A DNA stretch of 64,000 nt from Microstegium vimineum (GCA_022036555.1 CM039120.1:20724350-20788349), one strand, 5' to 3'; shown: positions 35,290 through 48,810, counted from the stretch's first letter. Made by a program: numbers and translations. Notes: generated by a model not told the origin, from the sequence alone.

Positions 35290-35802
35290 CAGCAACGTGT
35301 TCACGTGGCAAGTCGGATGGGTGCACGAGAACCCGCCAAGTCTCTCTTCCTTCTTCAGTTTGCCCTCCCTCGCCCTGCCTGCGCTCTCCCTCTCGTCGCC
35401 TTCTTTGCAGGCCGCGCCGCCCTTCGTCAGGTACCCCCCTTAGCCGGCGAGGAGCGACCAAGTACGCGTTCGTCCCTTCCCTTCCATTCACTTCCCTCTT
35501 TGCGATAATCGAGCACCCGAAACCCTAAGTAAGCTATTTGTATTCGGGTTCGGATCTGACCCAATTCCTATGGATATACTAGTATAGGTGTATTACAATA
35601 CCTAACTTCGATATCTGACAAAAACAGCTGTCGGATAAACCATGCCCTATAATGGATTCGCCCATAACTGTGCTGCATGTTTCAGTTGTTTTTTTTTTTG
35701 AAAAAAAAAAGTTTTGGAGTTGCGAAAATTTGAGAGCATAGGGTCCTCACTAAGTTCCGCCCCCTGTTTGGATTTTAGGCCCAATATAAAGAAATAATCA
35801 CT
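35290..35802 (+). promoter_or_regulatory. PP2C 5' UTR with probable leader intron
   Basis: A pyrimidine-rich leader ends CCTTCGTCAG at 35430, followed by GTACCC. A matching acceptor TTGGATTTTAG ends at 35778, so a leader intron 35431-35778 is likely. The remaining 24 nt lead to the ATG at 35803. Splice sites are predictions. Confidence 0.5.
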
Positions 35803-36149
35803 ATGGCTCATCAAAAGCGTGAAGGCAGCTCCCCAGATGATGATTGTACATCCAAGCGCATCAAAGGCACCGACACTGCTTCTGAAACGGGGGGCAGTGT
35901 AGAGGCTAGTGTTTCACAGCAAATGGGTGCTGAAGCTAGGAGGACCTGCCAAAAGAAAAGTGAAGCGCCATCGGACAAATGCGTTTCAGATGGGGAAGCC
36001 GCTGCAAACTCTCAGGTTTCGGGCGAGCAGAAGATGGTACTGACTGCTATCGAGGCAGATGCGGCGGAGGACAAGGGTTGCAGGCACACTATGGAGGACG
36101 CTTGGGTGGTGCTTCCCAATGGTGATGCTGAATCTCCAGGAAGCTTGAG
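35803..36149 (+). CDS. Protein phosphatase 2C (PPM family), first coding exon only
   Basis: ATG at 35803 gives MAHQKREGSSPDDDCTSKRI, a charged variable N-terminus of about 85 residues. The start of the PP2C catalytic domain follows: AEDKGCRHTMEDAWVVLPNG, with the R-x-x-M-E-D motif whose Asp/Glu help bind catalytic metal ions. The exon ends ...SPGSLR at a donor AG|GTGATC (36149/36150) in phase 2. The assembly gap begins 24 bp later, so the DGHGG and later motifs are missing from the window. PP2Cs are Mg/Mn-dependent Ser/Thr phosphatases. The family is clear; subgroup and substrate are not. Confidence 0.8.
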
Positions 36150-36173
36150 GTGATCATCTTTACTGTTCATGTT

Positions 36174-36273
36174 NNNNNNNNNNNNNNNNNNNNNNNNNNN
36201 NNNNNNNNNNNNNNNNNNNNNNNNNNNNNNNNNNNNNNNNNNNNNNNNNNNNNNNNNNNNNNNNNNNNNNNNN
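36174..36273. other. Assembly gap (100 N)
   Basis: Exactly 100 N, the conventional placeholder for unknown size. The downstream exons of the PP2C gene are not found to its right. Confidence 0.99.
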
Positions 36274-37247
36274 CCCGGACGTCAAGGCTCAGATTGATCA
36301 AGGATAACTAGAGCAGAGCTGAACGAGGCAAACAACGATGTGCCCGGATTGCCAAAGCTCAGAGGTACTCCCACGCGGAACTAACAAGGATTTGACGGAG
36401 ATCAAGGTGATGCAACCCGTCGAAAGCTTGAAGAACTCGTTGAAAACTATAGCTAATGCAGTAAAAGGTAAATTGCGATAAAAAATAGAATAAGATAAAA
36501 TTGGCTTGTTTTGAATTTGATTGGTTCCTTTTTTCATAGCCCTCGGGCACATATTTATACTCCCGCGTGGAGAGTTGTACAAAGACACGACACATATCCT
36601 TCCTAAAACAAACTCCTACTTTAAAGAAAACTGACTCACGCAGGAGCCGGATAACAATATTTATTTCCTAAACAAACACACCTATTTTAAAGGAAAGTAA
36701 ATGACTCATGCAAGAGTTGGACTCAAATTACTATAATAATACTGGTACAAAACACCAGTTTCCTTATTCTTTTCTTCGATGAAAACTTTCCATCGGCAGA
36801 TCCTTTTAATCCGCGCCTTCCTTCTTTTGACCACCGGTAACCTTTTGCTGCTATCAAGCGCTAAATTGCGCCCATCAGCATCGGCAACACTTCCCTGATC
36901 GGCAACATTTCCGATTAGCGTCCTTGTGCTGGTAACTCCACCAATCATCCCCATCGGCAATCGGCAACCACCCTTCATCGGCAATCGACAATGATCTCAT
37001 CGGCAATCGGCAATGACTCTTCATCAGCCATCGGCAATGACTCTTCACCGGGAATCAGCTTCAGTAAAACTTCACCAATTAACCTTTGTCGGCAAAGATC
37101 ATCTAGCCTTCATCGGCAACGCACTTGGCCCTCTGCAGCAGTCTTATCGGCAACATTGGCTCAGAATTTTCCCGATGCCGATGGAGAACGGCCATTGACC
37201 GGTCAAGCCTTAGCCCACTTGACACGTGTCGAAAAACGGTGTCAACA
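36274..37247 (-). repeat. Second LTR of family H, cut by the gap
   Basis: Collinear with 1666-2688, including a TATAAATA box (minus, near 36550), the TCGGCA array and the outer end TGTTGACACC at 37247. It is either a 5' LTR whose body lies in the gap or a solo LTR. Confidence 0.85.
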
Positions 37248-37965
37248 GCGCGCAGAATTGTCCACCGTCGGGCCACCTCCATTGGTCCGGAGGGCTGGTC
37301 CGACGCCTCGTCCGGAGGTCCCTATGAATTTTGCTTTTGCTGTAGACTGAGCCACCGGACCACTGGCCGATGGTCCGATGCACCATCGGACCACCTGTCC
37401 AGAGCATCTCTGCCTGATAGCCAGTGCTGGGAGCAACCGTCGGACCACCTGCTATGGTCCGGAGCTCCCAGAGAAACTGGTCTGACGCTTCTGTCTTAGG
37501 CAAAATTATCTTCTCTTTGCTTCCCTTGATCTCATGTGCCACCACCAAGTGTTTCACTGACTTGTGCATGTGTTGGCATATTTTATCAAGTTTTACAAGG
37601 GTTGCTCATTAGGTTTTATAAGCAATGCAAAGATGATCAACTTAATGGCACTCGATAGTTGTAACCACTAACTATTTTCCCCTCTTCATAGTACAATTAC
37701 CTATCCTAAATGTGATCACATCCACTAGGTGTCTTGATCACCAAAATAGAAAAGCCCTAGCTAATACCTTTGCCTTGAATAGCTTTAGGGTCTCATCCTT
37801 CTTCCTTCTTCTCCATGTGTGGAACCTTGATAGCTTTCTCTTAGCCTCCTCCTTGCTCCATCACTCGTCATCTTTACTTCTTCATAGTGTACTAAACCTA
37901 CTCACACTTAGAGCTAGGTTACTACTTAGGTTTCATCAATTACCCAAAACACTAGAGATCTTTCA
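37248..37965 (-). repeat. Fragment of a B-family LTR
   Basis: On the minus strand it begins TGAAAGATCTCTAGTGTTTT at 37965, exactly the start of the B LTR, and covers about its first 700 bp. It is cut by the H LTR at 37247. Confidence 0.85.
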
Positions 37966-38603
37966 ACCACCTCTGTCCGGACTGCGCACCAGAGAGCAAC
38001 AGAAAGCGCACTCACTCTGGACGCGTCCGGAGCTCTGACTTCAGCGATGCCAAGCTAGGGTATGCCTCCGGACTCATCGTCGATGGTCCGAACTTGACCA
38101 GACCCTAGCATTCGGACTAGCATTCGGAGCTCTTTTCTCTGCCCAAACTTCCTTCCAACTTCTCCCAAGCTTCCAGGGGCTAACACTAAGTGATTCAAGC
38201 ACCTGTGCACGTGTATTAGCTTTTGGTTCACATTTTCTTGGAATTAGTTGGTTGTTATCACTAGTTCATTTAATTTTAAATGCAATGCAAAGAACCTAGT
38301 GGCACATGATAACCGTAATCAAACACAAGAGCTCCCTCCTTGATAGTACGGTATCTATCCTAAATGTGATCACACCCTCTATGGTGTCTTCATCACCAAA
38401 CCGAAAATGGTTCCTATATCACCTTTGCCTTGACACCATTTTCCTTTGCACCACCATGCTAGAGCCTTGCCATCACCACATTGATCCATTAGCTCCTCAT
38501 CATGGCGTGTAACAACCAATCTCATGATTCACACTTAGAGATCAAGGTTAGTACTTAGGTAGGTTTCATCAATTACACAAAACCAAACACATGGGGACTC
38601 TCA
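37966..38603 (-). repeat. Fragment of an S-family LTR
   Basis: Matches the start portion of solo LTR S (minus-strand start TGAGAGTCCCCATG at 38603). It is interrupted at 37966 by the B-family LTR. Confidence 0.8.
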
Positions 38604-41600
38604 ACGGTCCACAACGGACGGTTCCTAATTGACACAGGCGGAGAGAACACGCACACAAGATATCCACGTCTTGTGGTTCACCAACACCGTGTCCGCCCGA
38701 TCTCAATTTATTACTCCCATCATTGTTTCATCCATTCCATAAACAATGAGCTTATGCTCAAAAGGAGTATCATCATAAAATTCTCAGGTGACAGGAAATC
38801 ACCTGGTTTTCTCTAATATAAGCATAGCTAAGCATTTATATCAAATTTGAACTTCAACGAACACGTATTGAATAATCAAGGTAGGCAATGCATCAATTAG
38901 GTATTCATTTTACAAAAAGCTTTTATGCATTACTTAACTATAATTGCATTTAAAGAAACTTTGTAAAATAAGGAAGAGTTTAAATGCACTGAGGCTTGCC
39001 TGGGTAACAACACTGGGTCAGAGTTGTTAGATGACATCCGCTTGACGAGAATTCCTGATCAACACTTGAATTCTAAGATGTGTCCATCTTCTGGATCCAC
39101 TCATCAACATTGTCTTCGGGTGAAAACCATTAATCTCCGTCTTCTAACAACTTCATCAAATCCGCCTTCGGGTTTGACATAACCACCACGTATGCATCTA
39201 GCGTACCTTAATGAGATGCAGAGATACAAGCATATGAATGCGAAGAAATAGATATGATGCTTAACAATCATGGAAAAGACTTGGATGATTAAGGTGTAAG
39301 AGCATCTCTAATAGTTTGCTAAATCACTTGTCATCCTTTAAAATTTGGCAAATCAATCAAAAAATAATCTCCAACAGTTTGCCAATTGGACTTGTCAATT
39401 CTACACGTTTGCCAAAAGACGGAGTTGCGCCCCTATTTTTGCGAGCGCGCATTGGTTTGCCATCCCATCGCCCGCGAGTCTTCCGCTCGGTTTCCCACAT
39501 GCAAGTTCCTTCCTTTTTAATCTTCTTTTTCTTTGTTTGACAAGTGAGAAATAGTAAATTATTGGAGATGACCTCTTTCCAACTTGGTAAATTATTATAG
39601 CAACTTGCTAAAACACAAGATTTGGCAAGTGAGAAATAACAAATTGTTGGAGATGCTCTAACAAAGATTAGTTAAGTCTTGAGTACAACTTTCCTTCATA
39701 GTACAGTTGTACACTTAAAACTTAATTAAGGGTTGAAGTTGATTAAACTAAACTAATCAAGTTAATAATTAAATCTAAAAGAACTAAGCAGGATTATGTT
39801 TAATCTACATTAAGCAAGTCCAAAGTCATCAAAGTTAATGACTTTGATTAGCAAATAACCTTAAAAGTCACTCAAGCCTAATGATTAGGGTTTTATAATT
39901 AATTAAACCATTATTTATTAATTTATTTAACAATATTTCTTAAATAAATAATTAGTTGTTAAATGGCACCATGATTAATTCATTAGTTCATTTGTTAACC
40001 TTAAAGATCATATAAGACCCAAATTAATCATTAAGTACCTTAATTAGAAATTATTTATTAATTAAATTAACATCTCAAAAGTCATCTTTATCTAAAAGAG
40101 CTCAACATTTTAATACAGAATCTACATATGATAAGCATGTGGCAAAATAAATCCCATGATTATATTATTTATGGAAAACATTTATCATTTGACACTTTAA
40201 TTAAAACCTTTATTAATTATTTAAACAACAATTAACAAAACTCAAACAAGGAATTAGTTGCCAAAGGACAGCATAGTTATGTCCTAAGGTCATCAACCAA
40301 CCCAAAAGTCCATTCAAACCATAATATTAGCACTAATCATATTAATTAAGCTAATTACTTCATTTATTAATTAAAAGCAATTAAAGTTGTTTTTATAAAC
40401 TTATTCAAATTAAGCTCAAACTTTTTAAGTAAGCTACTCAGAGAATCAGGGTATTGCAAAACAAATTTCAGAATTCAACATATAATTTAATAAAAATCAT
40501 AGCAAAAGCATTTATTAATTAAATTGGGATTTTTTAAAGCAATAAAAACTTACTGAACATTGCAATTTTATATTGTTTTATTTTTCTACACATGTCAAAG
40601 ACCATTCACAAATTTTCTGGCAATTTATAGAGCTCTAGAATAAATCAAGAAAAAAGAATAAAATTATGGGACCGTTCATTTTGAAAAAAACATGAAACCC
40701 CTTTTTCAGATGCTGACAACCCGACCCACTCGTCAGAGACCTTTTCTTCTCTTTTCACGGTCTCCCTCTCGCCGGCGGTCACTGGGGAGTCCACAGCTCG
40801 CCGGCGGCGACCTCTCTCTCTCAACCAAGCTCACCCCCATATTCCTCTCTTCACCCCGCGTCGATCGATCTCAAACAGGGGCACCAGAGGCTCCCCAGAG
40901 CACCACGCCCGGCGGCCATGGCGGTAGCACAGCTCGGCGGAGCCTGCGCCGGGCACGACGGCACACCGGTGGCTCAACCAAGAGCACCTACATGCTCAGA
41001 GACTCACCACGGACCTAACACACCACTTAACCGAACCCTACGAGTACCGAAACGCGCGGACGACGAACGCCGACGACCATGGCGGCGGCGAACGCGGCTG
41101 CGCACGCGGACAGAGAAACCCAGGGCATTCCATGATCAACCGAGAGCATCTGGAGGTCTAGGAGCTCACTGAGACTCTTATGCGCGCGCTATAAGTAGCT
41201 GGAAGAGGATGGAGGTCGGTTACCGACGATGACAGAGACGACGGCAGCGCGGACAGCTCGATTCTCGGCGTTCTGCGCAAACAACCAAGAGATTCAAATA
41301 ACCATCAAGAGAACAAGCACCACGGGATCACAAGGAGAATAGAACAACTAAGAATTTGTCTATAAGGTCACCCGGTGGTGCTGCTCACACAACGGCGGCT
41401 CAGAGGGCTCGGTACGCTGGAGTGGGAAAAGGAGTGGCGCTGGTCATTGCGGTGGCCAGGAGCTTCAACGGGTGAGCTCAGAGGGTGAGTTGGAGAGTTA
41501 CGGGTTCACTGGGATCACTGATTGAAGACTAGGGCGAGCGTTTGCGCGAGCAAAGCTCGTCGGAGCTGCACGGGCGGCGACGGCAGAAGCAGAGGTGCAA

Positions 41601-42681
41601 CGGCGGGAGGGGATAAGGGCACTAGGCCTTATACCACGAGCCCGGAGAGCGAGAAAGCGACGCGTGCGAAGGTGCTGAACACGCTGGTGGCACTGCTGGC
41701 GCGCAAGGAGGCCAGCGCGACGCCGAGAAACTGCGGCGGCGGCGGTGCTCCCCCCGTGGACTAATGTTCACGAATTACCAGACTGCCCCTGAACTCGATT
41801 TTTGAAATTACTTTGGATTTTTGAACTGAACTCGAAAAACTCCAAAAAGCAAAGTTGCTCAGTGTTTACAACTCTACAACTTTTGTAAAAGGACAAAGTT
41901 CAAATTCTGTTTATATTTTGAAATCATCTTTTAAATTTAAGTAAGGGTTTAAAATACATTTCCCCCTTTTAAATTACTCCACATTTTTTAATAAAACTCC
42001 AAAAACAACTTTTGCTTGGATTGAATAGCTCTACAAATTTGTTTATAAACTCTTTGTCAAATTCTTTTTAGTTTTTGAAATCCATTTTTGAACTTGAATT
42101 TAAACTTGAAAATCAATCACCCTTTTTGCAATTACTTTAAAAACTTGAATAAAAGTTAAAAAAAACTTTCAACATAGCTTTGGTTTGTTTTGAAGATATA
42201 CAACATTGTCAATACACTCAAAGTCCAATTCTTGATAGTTTTTAAACTCATGTTTAAGTCATATTTTAATCCCCCTTAAATAGGGTTTCGAAAAGGATTT
42301 TTCAACATTTGGCATAAGAGATTAAAACACTTTTCACAAAGGAATGAAACACTCTAGCATTCCTATGCTCACTCAAATAAACTTATTTTAGCTTTTAAAA
42401 TCCTCCTTTGGGGTCACTATTTGCCCCCTCTGGTTAGGGTTTGCGAAGGATTTTGAACTTGATTTCTTGTTTTCAATTCAAACATATACAAACAATTAAA
42501 AAAACATGATCAAGGAAACTCTTTTAGTTATAAGCATCACATGGTGATCAAACATACAAAGGTATAAACCAAATAAAACTATTTTAAATAAAAGCATTTT
42601 AATGTGAGCAATCACATGTATGCCATGCTTATGCATATGATGATATGTCATTTTTAGTAATGTAACACCAGGGGTGTTACA
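38604..42681 (-). mobile_element. Probable large gypsy-type LTR
   Basis: The right end, read on the minus strand, starts TGTAACACCCCTGGTGTTAC at 42681, a common grass gypsy LTR start. A minus-strand TATA (GGTATAAGGCC near 41630) precedes about 1 kb of GC-rich leader-like sequence (41600-40690). The ORFs at 40692-41764 are short and unlike any family. The left border (TG) is not identified; no TSD is proven. Confidence 0.4.
39300..39658. mobile_element. Tourist-like (PIF/Harbinger) MITE, TSD TAA
   Basis: Termini GAGCATCTCTAATAG and its complement TTGGAGATGCTC, with TAA at 39297-39299 and 39659-39661. The interior has repeated TTGGCAAAT/TTTGCCAA phrases. About 359 bp, non-coding. Confidence 0.75.
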
Positions 42682-44518
42682 TCCACATAGGCGACGGTGA
42701 CGCCCCAGAGCAGGAGGTAGTAGGAGAGGGTTCTACCACGTCAACAATCTAGTTGCGCGGGCTCGCGAAGCTCCCGTCGCGCCCAATCCTAGCTCCCCAC
42801 CGCCCGTTGATTCGACCCGTGGGCGACGATTAAGTATTATTTCAGTACTATTTCATCTGAAATATTGAAATCGAACTAAAGACTAACAATTTTTGTTAAT
42901 GACTCTTGCATCAACTGGGTAGTTGTTCGAAAAGGGTCGTCACATCAATGACATTCTTGTCCTTCTGATTCGGCAACACTACCCTGGCTTGGTCGTCTAC
43001 AACAGGGTGACACTATCGCCCTAGACGTGGGCCCACTTCTACGCCGCCAAGGACAGCAACCACAAATCCGTTGCGGGGTGGATCAAGGTCGAGTTCTAGG
43101 TGAGTCTTCATCGCACTAAATTTGTCAAAACTACGCATTCATTGGTCGTTCTTGATATAATGAAACGATACATGATGTCTGTATGCAGGACTTCTACAGG
43201 TGCGAGGCAGGGTTTGAGTACAAGGCATCGCAAGTGCAGGACAAGGTCTACAAGGCTCGACTCACAGACATGTACTACGAGACACGGCTCTAGTGCATTA
43301 TCAACTACCACGCCGACATCCTTGGCGAGAAAGTGGAGAAGAAACAGGCTAGGACCATGACGCTCACTAGGGAGCAGTACCAGTCGGTAAGTATGAAACA
43401 TCAATACTATCACCCTACATGATTGGTATCTTCTGACATATCAATAACTTGATGACATGCAGCGATGTTCTGATTGGTGCGCCAGGCACCCCCTCTGCTG
43501 GGACGGTATTGTGGAAAGGTGGCTCTCGGCCGAGTGGATGGAGAAGAGTCAGATCCGTCAGGATTGCCGCCTGCAGATGACTGGGATCACACACCACCAG
43601 GGTAACTAGAGCCTCTCAGCGTACGCTCATAGCTGAGTAATCTTCTTTGTGTTTTCATCTTTATTTTTTTATTATAACTCTCAATTTTTATTACTTCTAA
43701 TCATGTTTATGTTTTCCTCACAGTCCTCGTCACACCAAAGCCAGGAATGCAACGACTTCATGGTGTTCAACCTATCACACAGGGGTAAGGAGACGGACCT
43801 CGAGAACACCTACAACCCAGCGCATGGACCCGAGCTATACGCCAACCCCAGCGCCCACAACAAGGTTACCGAGTACATCTCGGTGGCTCGCGAGCGCTAT
43901 GGGGAGGCCTTCGATCCGGCCACTGAGCCCCTAGACCCAGACCTCGTGATGAGGCTAGGAGGAGGGAAGCAGCACGACCGCTACTGGATGGCGAACAGCA
44001 TGCTCGACTCCGCCTCTATTCCCAACCTTGCCGACATTCGAGCAAGGAGCACGAGCTCGTCCCTCCCATACGCCCTCGGTAGCTGAGCTCATAGTAGCAG
44101 ATCTCGAAACTCGCGGTTAGTACTCGTTCATTGCTTTTACACATCATCTACCTTGCATTTGCATTGTTTAAACATTGTGGGTGGCCTGTTGCAGGCCAAC
44201 GTGCGGAGGTTGGAGGCGGTGCAGGAGGCCCAACGGTTGTAGAGGGAGGTTGTACAAGCCTAGAGGGAGGCCGAGGAGCAGAGGATGCGGAACATGTTCA
44301 ACTTCATGTCCAGCTTTCAGGCATTGCCAGGTGTGGTCGTGCCCGAGTCGCTTCTCCGTCCGGTTGTGGCTCCTCCTCCTCCTTTCGGGACTTCGGTCAG
44401 TATGTCTGGTGGTTTATTCCTTTAGCTTGTGCGAATTTCCTGAAGGTACTCATAAATTGACTTCTTCTTTGTGGAGCCACTTTCTATGAGTTCAAACCTA
44501 ACGGTTCAAGGTGGTGGT
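42682..44518 (+). pseudogene. CACTA (En/Spm) element remnant with Transposase_24-type protein
   Basis: Exon-like pieces with stops between them: FYAAKDSNHKSVAGWIKVEF near 43040-43095; GFEYKASQVQDKVYKARL near 43207; CSDWCARHPLCWDGIVERW near 43465; and the best part at 43740-44085, NLSHRGKETDLENTYNPAHG through GGGKQHDRYWMANSMLD. This matches the plant Transposase_24-type protein (Pfam PF03004 by recollection) carried by CACTA elements. Further C-terminal coding lies at 44190-44410 with in-frame TAGs. TNP2-type transposase and termini are not seen. Confidence 0.65.
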
Positions 44519-46031
44519 TGTTGACGGTCGTTAAGTATCAATTTCTATATGTCAATAAGAGATAAAAAGGGCTTAATTGAATCACCACCATAGACATAGG
44601 GGATCCAACTGACAGAATTCCACAAGTTTTGGTGAGTTTATGTTTTTACAGGGAGTTATCAGGAAAAGAGCAAAGGAAGGTCCACATGTCATGTTTACAT
44701 AGAGAGAAAGGACCTCTGCACGATCAAGAATACTCAGGAAGGCTCTAGAAGAGACTGGACCAAGCCAAAAGCCGAGGGGGCCCATCACCAGGGCGCCCAC
44801 CCTAGGGTTAGGGGCGGCCGCCCTACCCCTGTGGCCAATGGCCGTCAACTTCGCGGATCGTTCCTAACCGCCTTTGAGGATGAATCTAAACCACTCGTTT
44901 AAGGTCGATTTGATCCGACGGTCCACGCTCATTTAAGGGGGCTATATAAGCAAGGCCCTGCCACCCCTGAGGAAGGGAGGAGAAATCATTATTAGAGGAA
45001 TCCATCAAATCTAGGGTTTCATATCCCTCTCTCCACCAGAGAATTAGAATAACTACTCCCAATTCCTTCAAGTTCTATAGGATTGATTGGATAGATTTGG
45101 AGAAATAGAGCATCGCGCTGATCTGGATTTCGGATCTTCGTCATAAAGATTGGTATTATCTTGTATCTCTCTCTACGACTTTATTCTTAATATCATTATG
45201 TTTCTATTTATTACGTTCTTAGTTTATTCTAGTTCTATATTTGATATAGTTATGATTGATAATGAGTTTATGTATAAGTTTGCAAAGCGCTTAGCTCTTA
45301 CCTCGAGGGAGTTAGTTGGTAGATCACATGTAAGCGTGGTGCTTAGATGCTATTTACCTGCAAATGTATCCTATTGGCCGGGTCGCGTGGTAGTTCGTGG
45401 AAGTGACAGTTCCATTGATTCTTAATAGTCCACCCCACGTTGGTAGGACATGCAGAATTGGTATTGTGGAGTAAGTCTTGCTATGTTCTGGCTTTCTTTA
45501 GCGATGTTCCTTATACATAGATGAAGAGTCCTTCATGCTATATATGATTGTATATGTGCTAGAGTAGATTATCACTTAATATATTAGAACATACTTAGAA
45601 GTTATTCTCTTACTAGTCCGACGTCACCTTACATTTATATGGAGTAGTCTATCTCTAATCTCTGTGTTATTTATCTTTGAGCTTACACTTCAATATCTTT
45701 ATTATTATTATGGCTTACCCCCTGTCAAAGCAAGTGACTGTGTGATTGAGTTTCTCATAAGTAATCATGCTCTGCAAGTCAATCTCTAGTCTAAAACCCT
45801 TGTTAGTTCATGTCACCAATTTTTGCTTTTCCTTTAGCAAATTTATAAATAAACGATACCTGGAATTACTTCCTAGTGAAGTGCTACAATTGATATTTTA
45901 TCTGTGCGCTTGCGGATAGAATAAATATATTTTCTAGAGAGCCTTTACATTCATAAATACCACCGAACATTTCTAGCGTCATGCTGGGGATGACAACCCA
46001 GTATTCATAGTGGTGTTAAGAAATGTCAACA
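44519..46031 (+). repeat. 5' LTR of element F
   Basis: TGTTGACGGTCG...AATGTCAACA, 1513 bp. TATA box CTATATAAGC at 44942-44951, preceded by GGGCGCCCACCCTAGGG (44789-44805). Confidence 0.75.
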
Positions 46032-46307
46032 AACATTTCTGGCACCGTTGCCGGGGAAATAAAACATCGGTACACATAGAATATAGATATATATTTTAGA
46101 ATTAGACTATGGAGAAAAATTGCATGAACAACTACTCAAATGAGAAATCATAACAAGACACCTCTGCTTTGGCAGGATTACCCCTATTTATTTCTATGTT
46201 TATATTTTATACAGGGTATTGCAGAATTGACTTTGATACATTCAACTCTCCATCATTAGAATCAAAACAATCAAGAAAGAAGAAGCTAGTCACCAATTTC
46301 TGAAGCT

Positions 46308-48270
46308 ATGGCACAAAAGACCCTACGAGAATTCTCTGCTCCAAGCATTGAGAATATTCGCAATGGTCCGGTATTTGAGGCAGAAGAAGGAGAAGAAGAT
46401 TTTAAGTTTGAGCTCAAGCCAAGCCTCATCAATATGGTGCAAGCTGCACAATTCAGTGGAAAGGCACATGAATATGCTAGTGCACATTTGCAAAATTTCT
46501 TAGAGATCGAAAGCACAATCAACATCAACGGAATCACCCAAAACACCATACTCCATCGCCTCTTTCCATTCTCACTTATGGGGAGAGTGAGGAAGTGGTT
46601 CTACACCAACAAGGAAGATATCAACACTTGGGCAATTGTTCAAATGTCTTTCTAGCAAAGTTCTTCCCTATAGGCAAAACCAATGCCTTAAGAGGAAGGA
46701 TTGCCAATTTTCAACAGCAGAAATCAGAAACCATTCCAGAAGCATGGGAGCGTTTTCAAAGATACCTATCAGATTGTCCTCATCATGGAATGGTAGGATG
46801 GTTACCCATGCAGACCCTTTACCATGGATTAACTCAGAAGGCTCGTGAGTGTCTAGATGCATCTGCTGGAGGATCATTTTTGGAACTTACACTTGGAAAA
46901 GCAGAGATACTTATGGACAAGATGGCAGAAATACAAAGCTGGTCCCAAGATAAAGTTCAACATTGTCACCAAACAGAAGAAATACCCGAGGAAGTAAATG
47001 CACTATCAACCAAGATGGATGATTTACTCCATTGGCTTGACCAGAGGGCCAGATATAAAGAAGATCGAAGGGTCATTGAAACGGCATACAAATGCCCACA
47101 TCAACCTACTCCAAGTCAACCCAATAGCAAAGGTATGAATTCAGGTAATACTTCAAACCAAACTACTTTGAGGAATTTAATTGCGCAGCAAACTAACATT
47201 AATTCGAATCTTGAAAAAAGGTTAGAAGCAAATGAATTCTATTTAAAAGATATACATGATAAAATGGATTATCTAATATCTGCTTTTGAAGAACACAATA
47301 TTCTTAATAAAAAGGTAGAGCTTAAGTTAGCAAACCTAGCTGTTTTTTTGCTTGTTGCCACTAACATTGAGCAGGTAAAGAATATAACTACAAGATGAGG
47401 GAAATCCACCAGAGATTCCCCTCACCCAAGAGGAACAAGGAGAGCACCAACAATACCAGTAGTAGTAGAAGAAGAGAATCCCAATGAAGCAGAAGAATTG
47501 CTACAAGCACCAAATGACCAAAAAATGAGAAAAGATTATCACGACACCAACTATTTACCATTTCCTAGAAGAAACAGAGGACTACCATCAGATGAGTAGT
47601 TTGGCAAGTTTGTAGAGGTTATTCAGAAGTTATACGTCAACATACCTCTACTTGATGCCATACAGGTCCCTACATATGCAAAGTACATCAGAGATATTCT
47701 TAACAAGAAGAGACCACTACCAACCACTGAGGTAATCAAACTGACAGAAGAATGTAGTGCGGCCATCCCGAATAAGTCACCAAAGAAGAAAGAAGATCCA
47801 GGATACCCCACTATTGATTGCTCGATCGGGAACCAACATTTCAACAATGCACTTTGTGATCATGGAGCAAGTGTTAGTGTGATGCCCTCATCAGTCTACA
47901 AGAAGCTTGATTATGCAACACTAGAACCAACATCAATGTGCTTACAACTAGCAGATCAAACAATTCGATACCCATTGGGCGTTGCTGAGAACATTCCAGT
48001 CAAGATAAGAAATTCTTTGTGCCAGTAGACTTTGTGGTACTGGACATGAGCCATGACTCTAAAGTGTCCATCATCCTTGGAAGACCATTCCTGAGCACCG
48101 CCAATGCCCACATTGATATCGGAAAGGGAGAAATCAAGTTCAACATAAATGGTCAAGAAGAACACTTCACATTCAAGCCTAGACTAGAAAACAAATCCAT
48201 AGTGAAGGAAGTTCATCAAGACGAATCACTAAGGACATCACCTCTGGAAGTAAATACATTAGAAGAGTAA
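46308..48270 (+). pseudogene. Element F gag and aspartic protease
   Basis: Gag begins MAQKTLREFSAPSIENIRNG and carries the retrotransposon gag block FLEIESTININGI...LFPFSLMGRVRKWFY. A frameshift near 46645 moves to the frame with FLAKFFPIGKTNALRGRI and ERFQRYLSDCPHHG. A coiled-coil stretch (EKRLEANEFYLKDIHDKMDY) ends at TGA 47396-47398. After further stops (for example TAG at 47597-47599) the protease has ALCDHGASVSVMPSSVYKKL near 47850 and ILGRPFLSTANAHIDI near 48072. The frame ends at 48268-48270. Athila-type protease with His at the residue after the catalytic Asp. Confidence 0.75.
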
Positions 48271-48734
48271 AAATAATTTGGAGGTCCAGTTTGGGGAACC
48301 TTAAAAACTTGAACCCTCGCCGGAAGGTAAATTGGTATTTATCCATATCTCTTGCATATTTAATTCTAGCATTAATCATGTTTACTTTTATAATATCCAA
48401 AAGCCCACATAAATAATCTGTATGGTGTGTTACAATCCATATCTATTACTTATAGTGGTGGGATAAAAATATTTTTGCTTAATCATTCTTAGAAAGTTTA
48501 CATTCCCACTCTCTTTTATTCCTGCATTATATTTACCAAGTTTCTAGAAGCATGACCCACATCCTTTGATCCCACATGTCATAGACTCCACCTCACATAT
48601 ATCACATCACATAATTTCATCCACTTACACCCATCACAACCACCAGACATCTTCCACCGTCCAAACTCCACCCACAACCAATAATTTTGCATGAAGACAC
48701 ACCATGTGAGGTAGAAGGCAAGTTTCAACCACTT

Positions 48735-48810
48735 TGGGGCCCAGAGCGGGGCAGCCGCCCATGACACTAGGGCGCTCTCCCTGTCCCCTGCACCATCTAT
48801 AAATTCCTTC
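48735..48810 (+). promoter_or_regulatory. Candidate internal promoter of element F
   Basis: CATCTATAAATTCC at 48795-48808 is a good plant TATA box. It lies about 60 bp after a GGGGCAGCCGCCC/CTAGGGCGC block (48745-48772) that resembles the pre-TATA part of the F LTR. It lies upstream of the env-position ORF. Inferred only. Confidence 0.4.

Noticed and set aside
40692..41172. Plus-strand frames of 84-108 codons considered as a gene
   Set aside because: Low-complexity Arg/Ser/Thr content; they lie antisense to the probable LTR leader.
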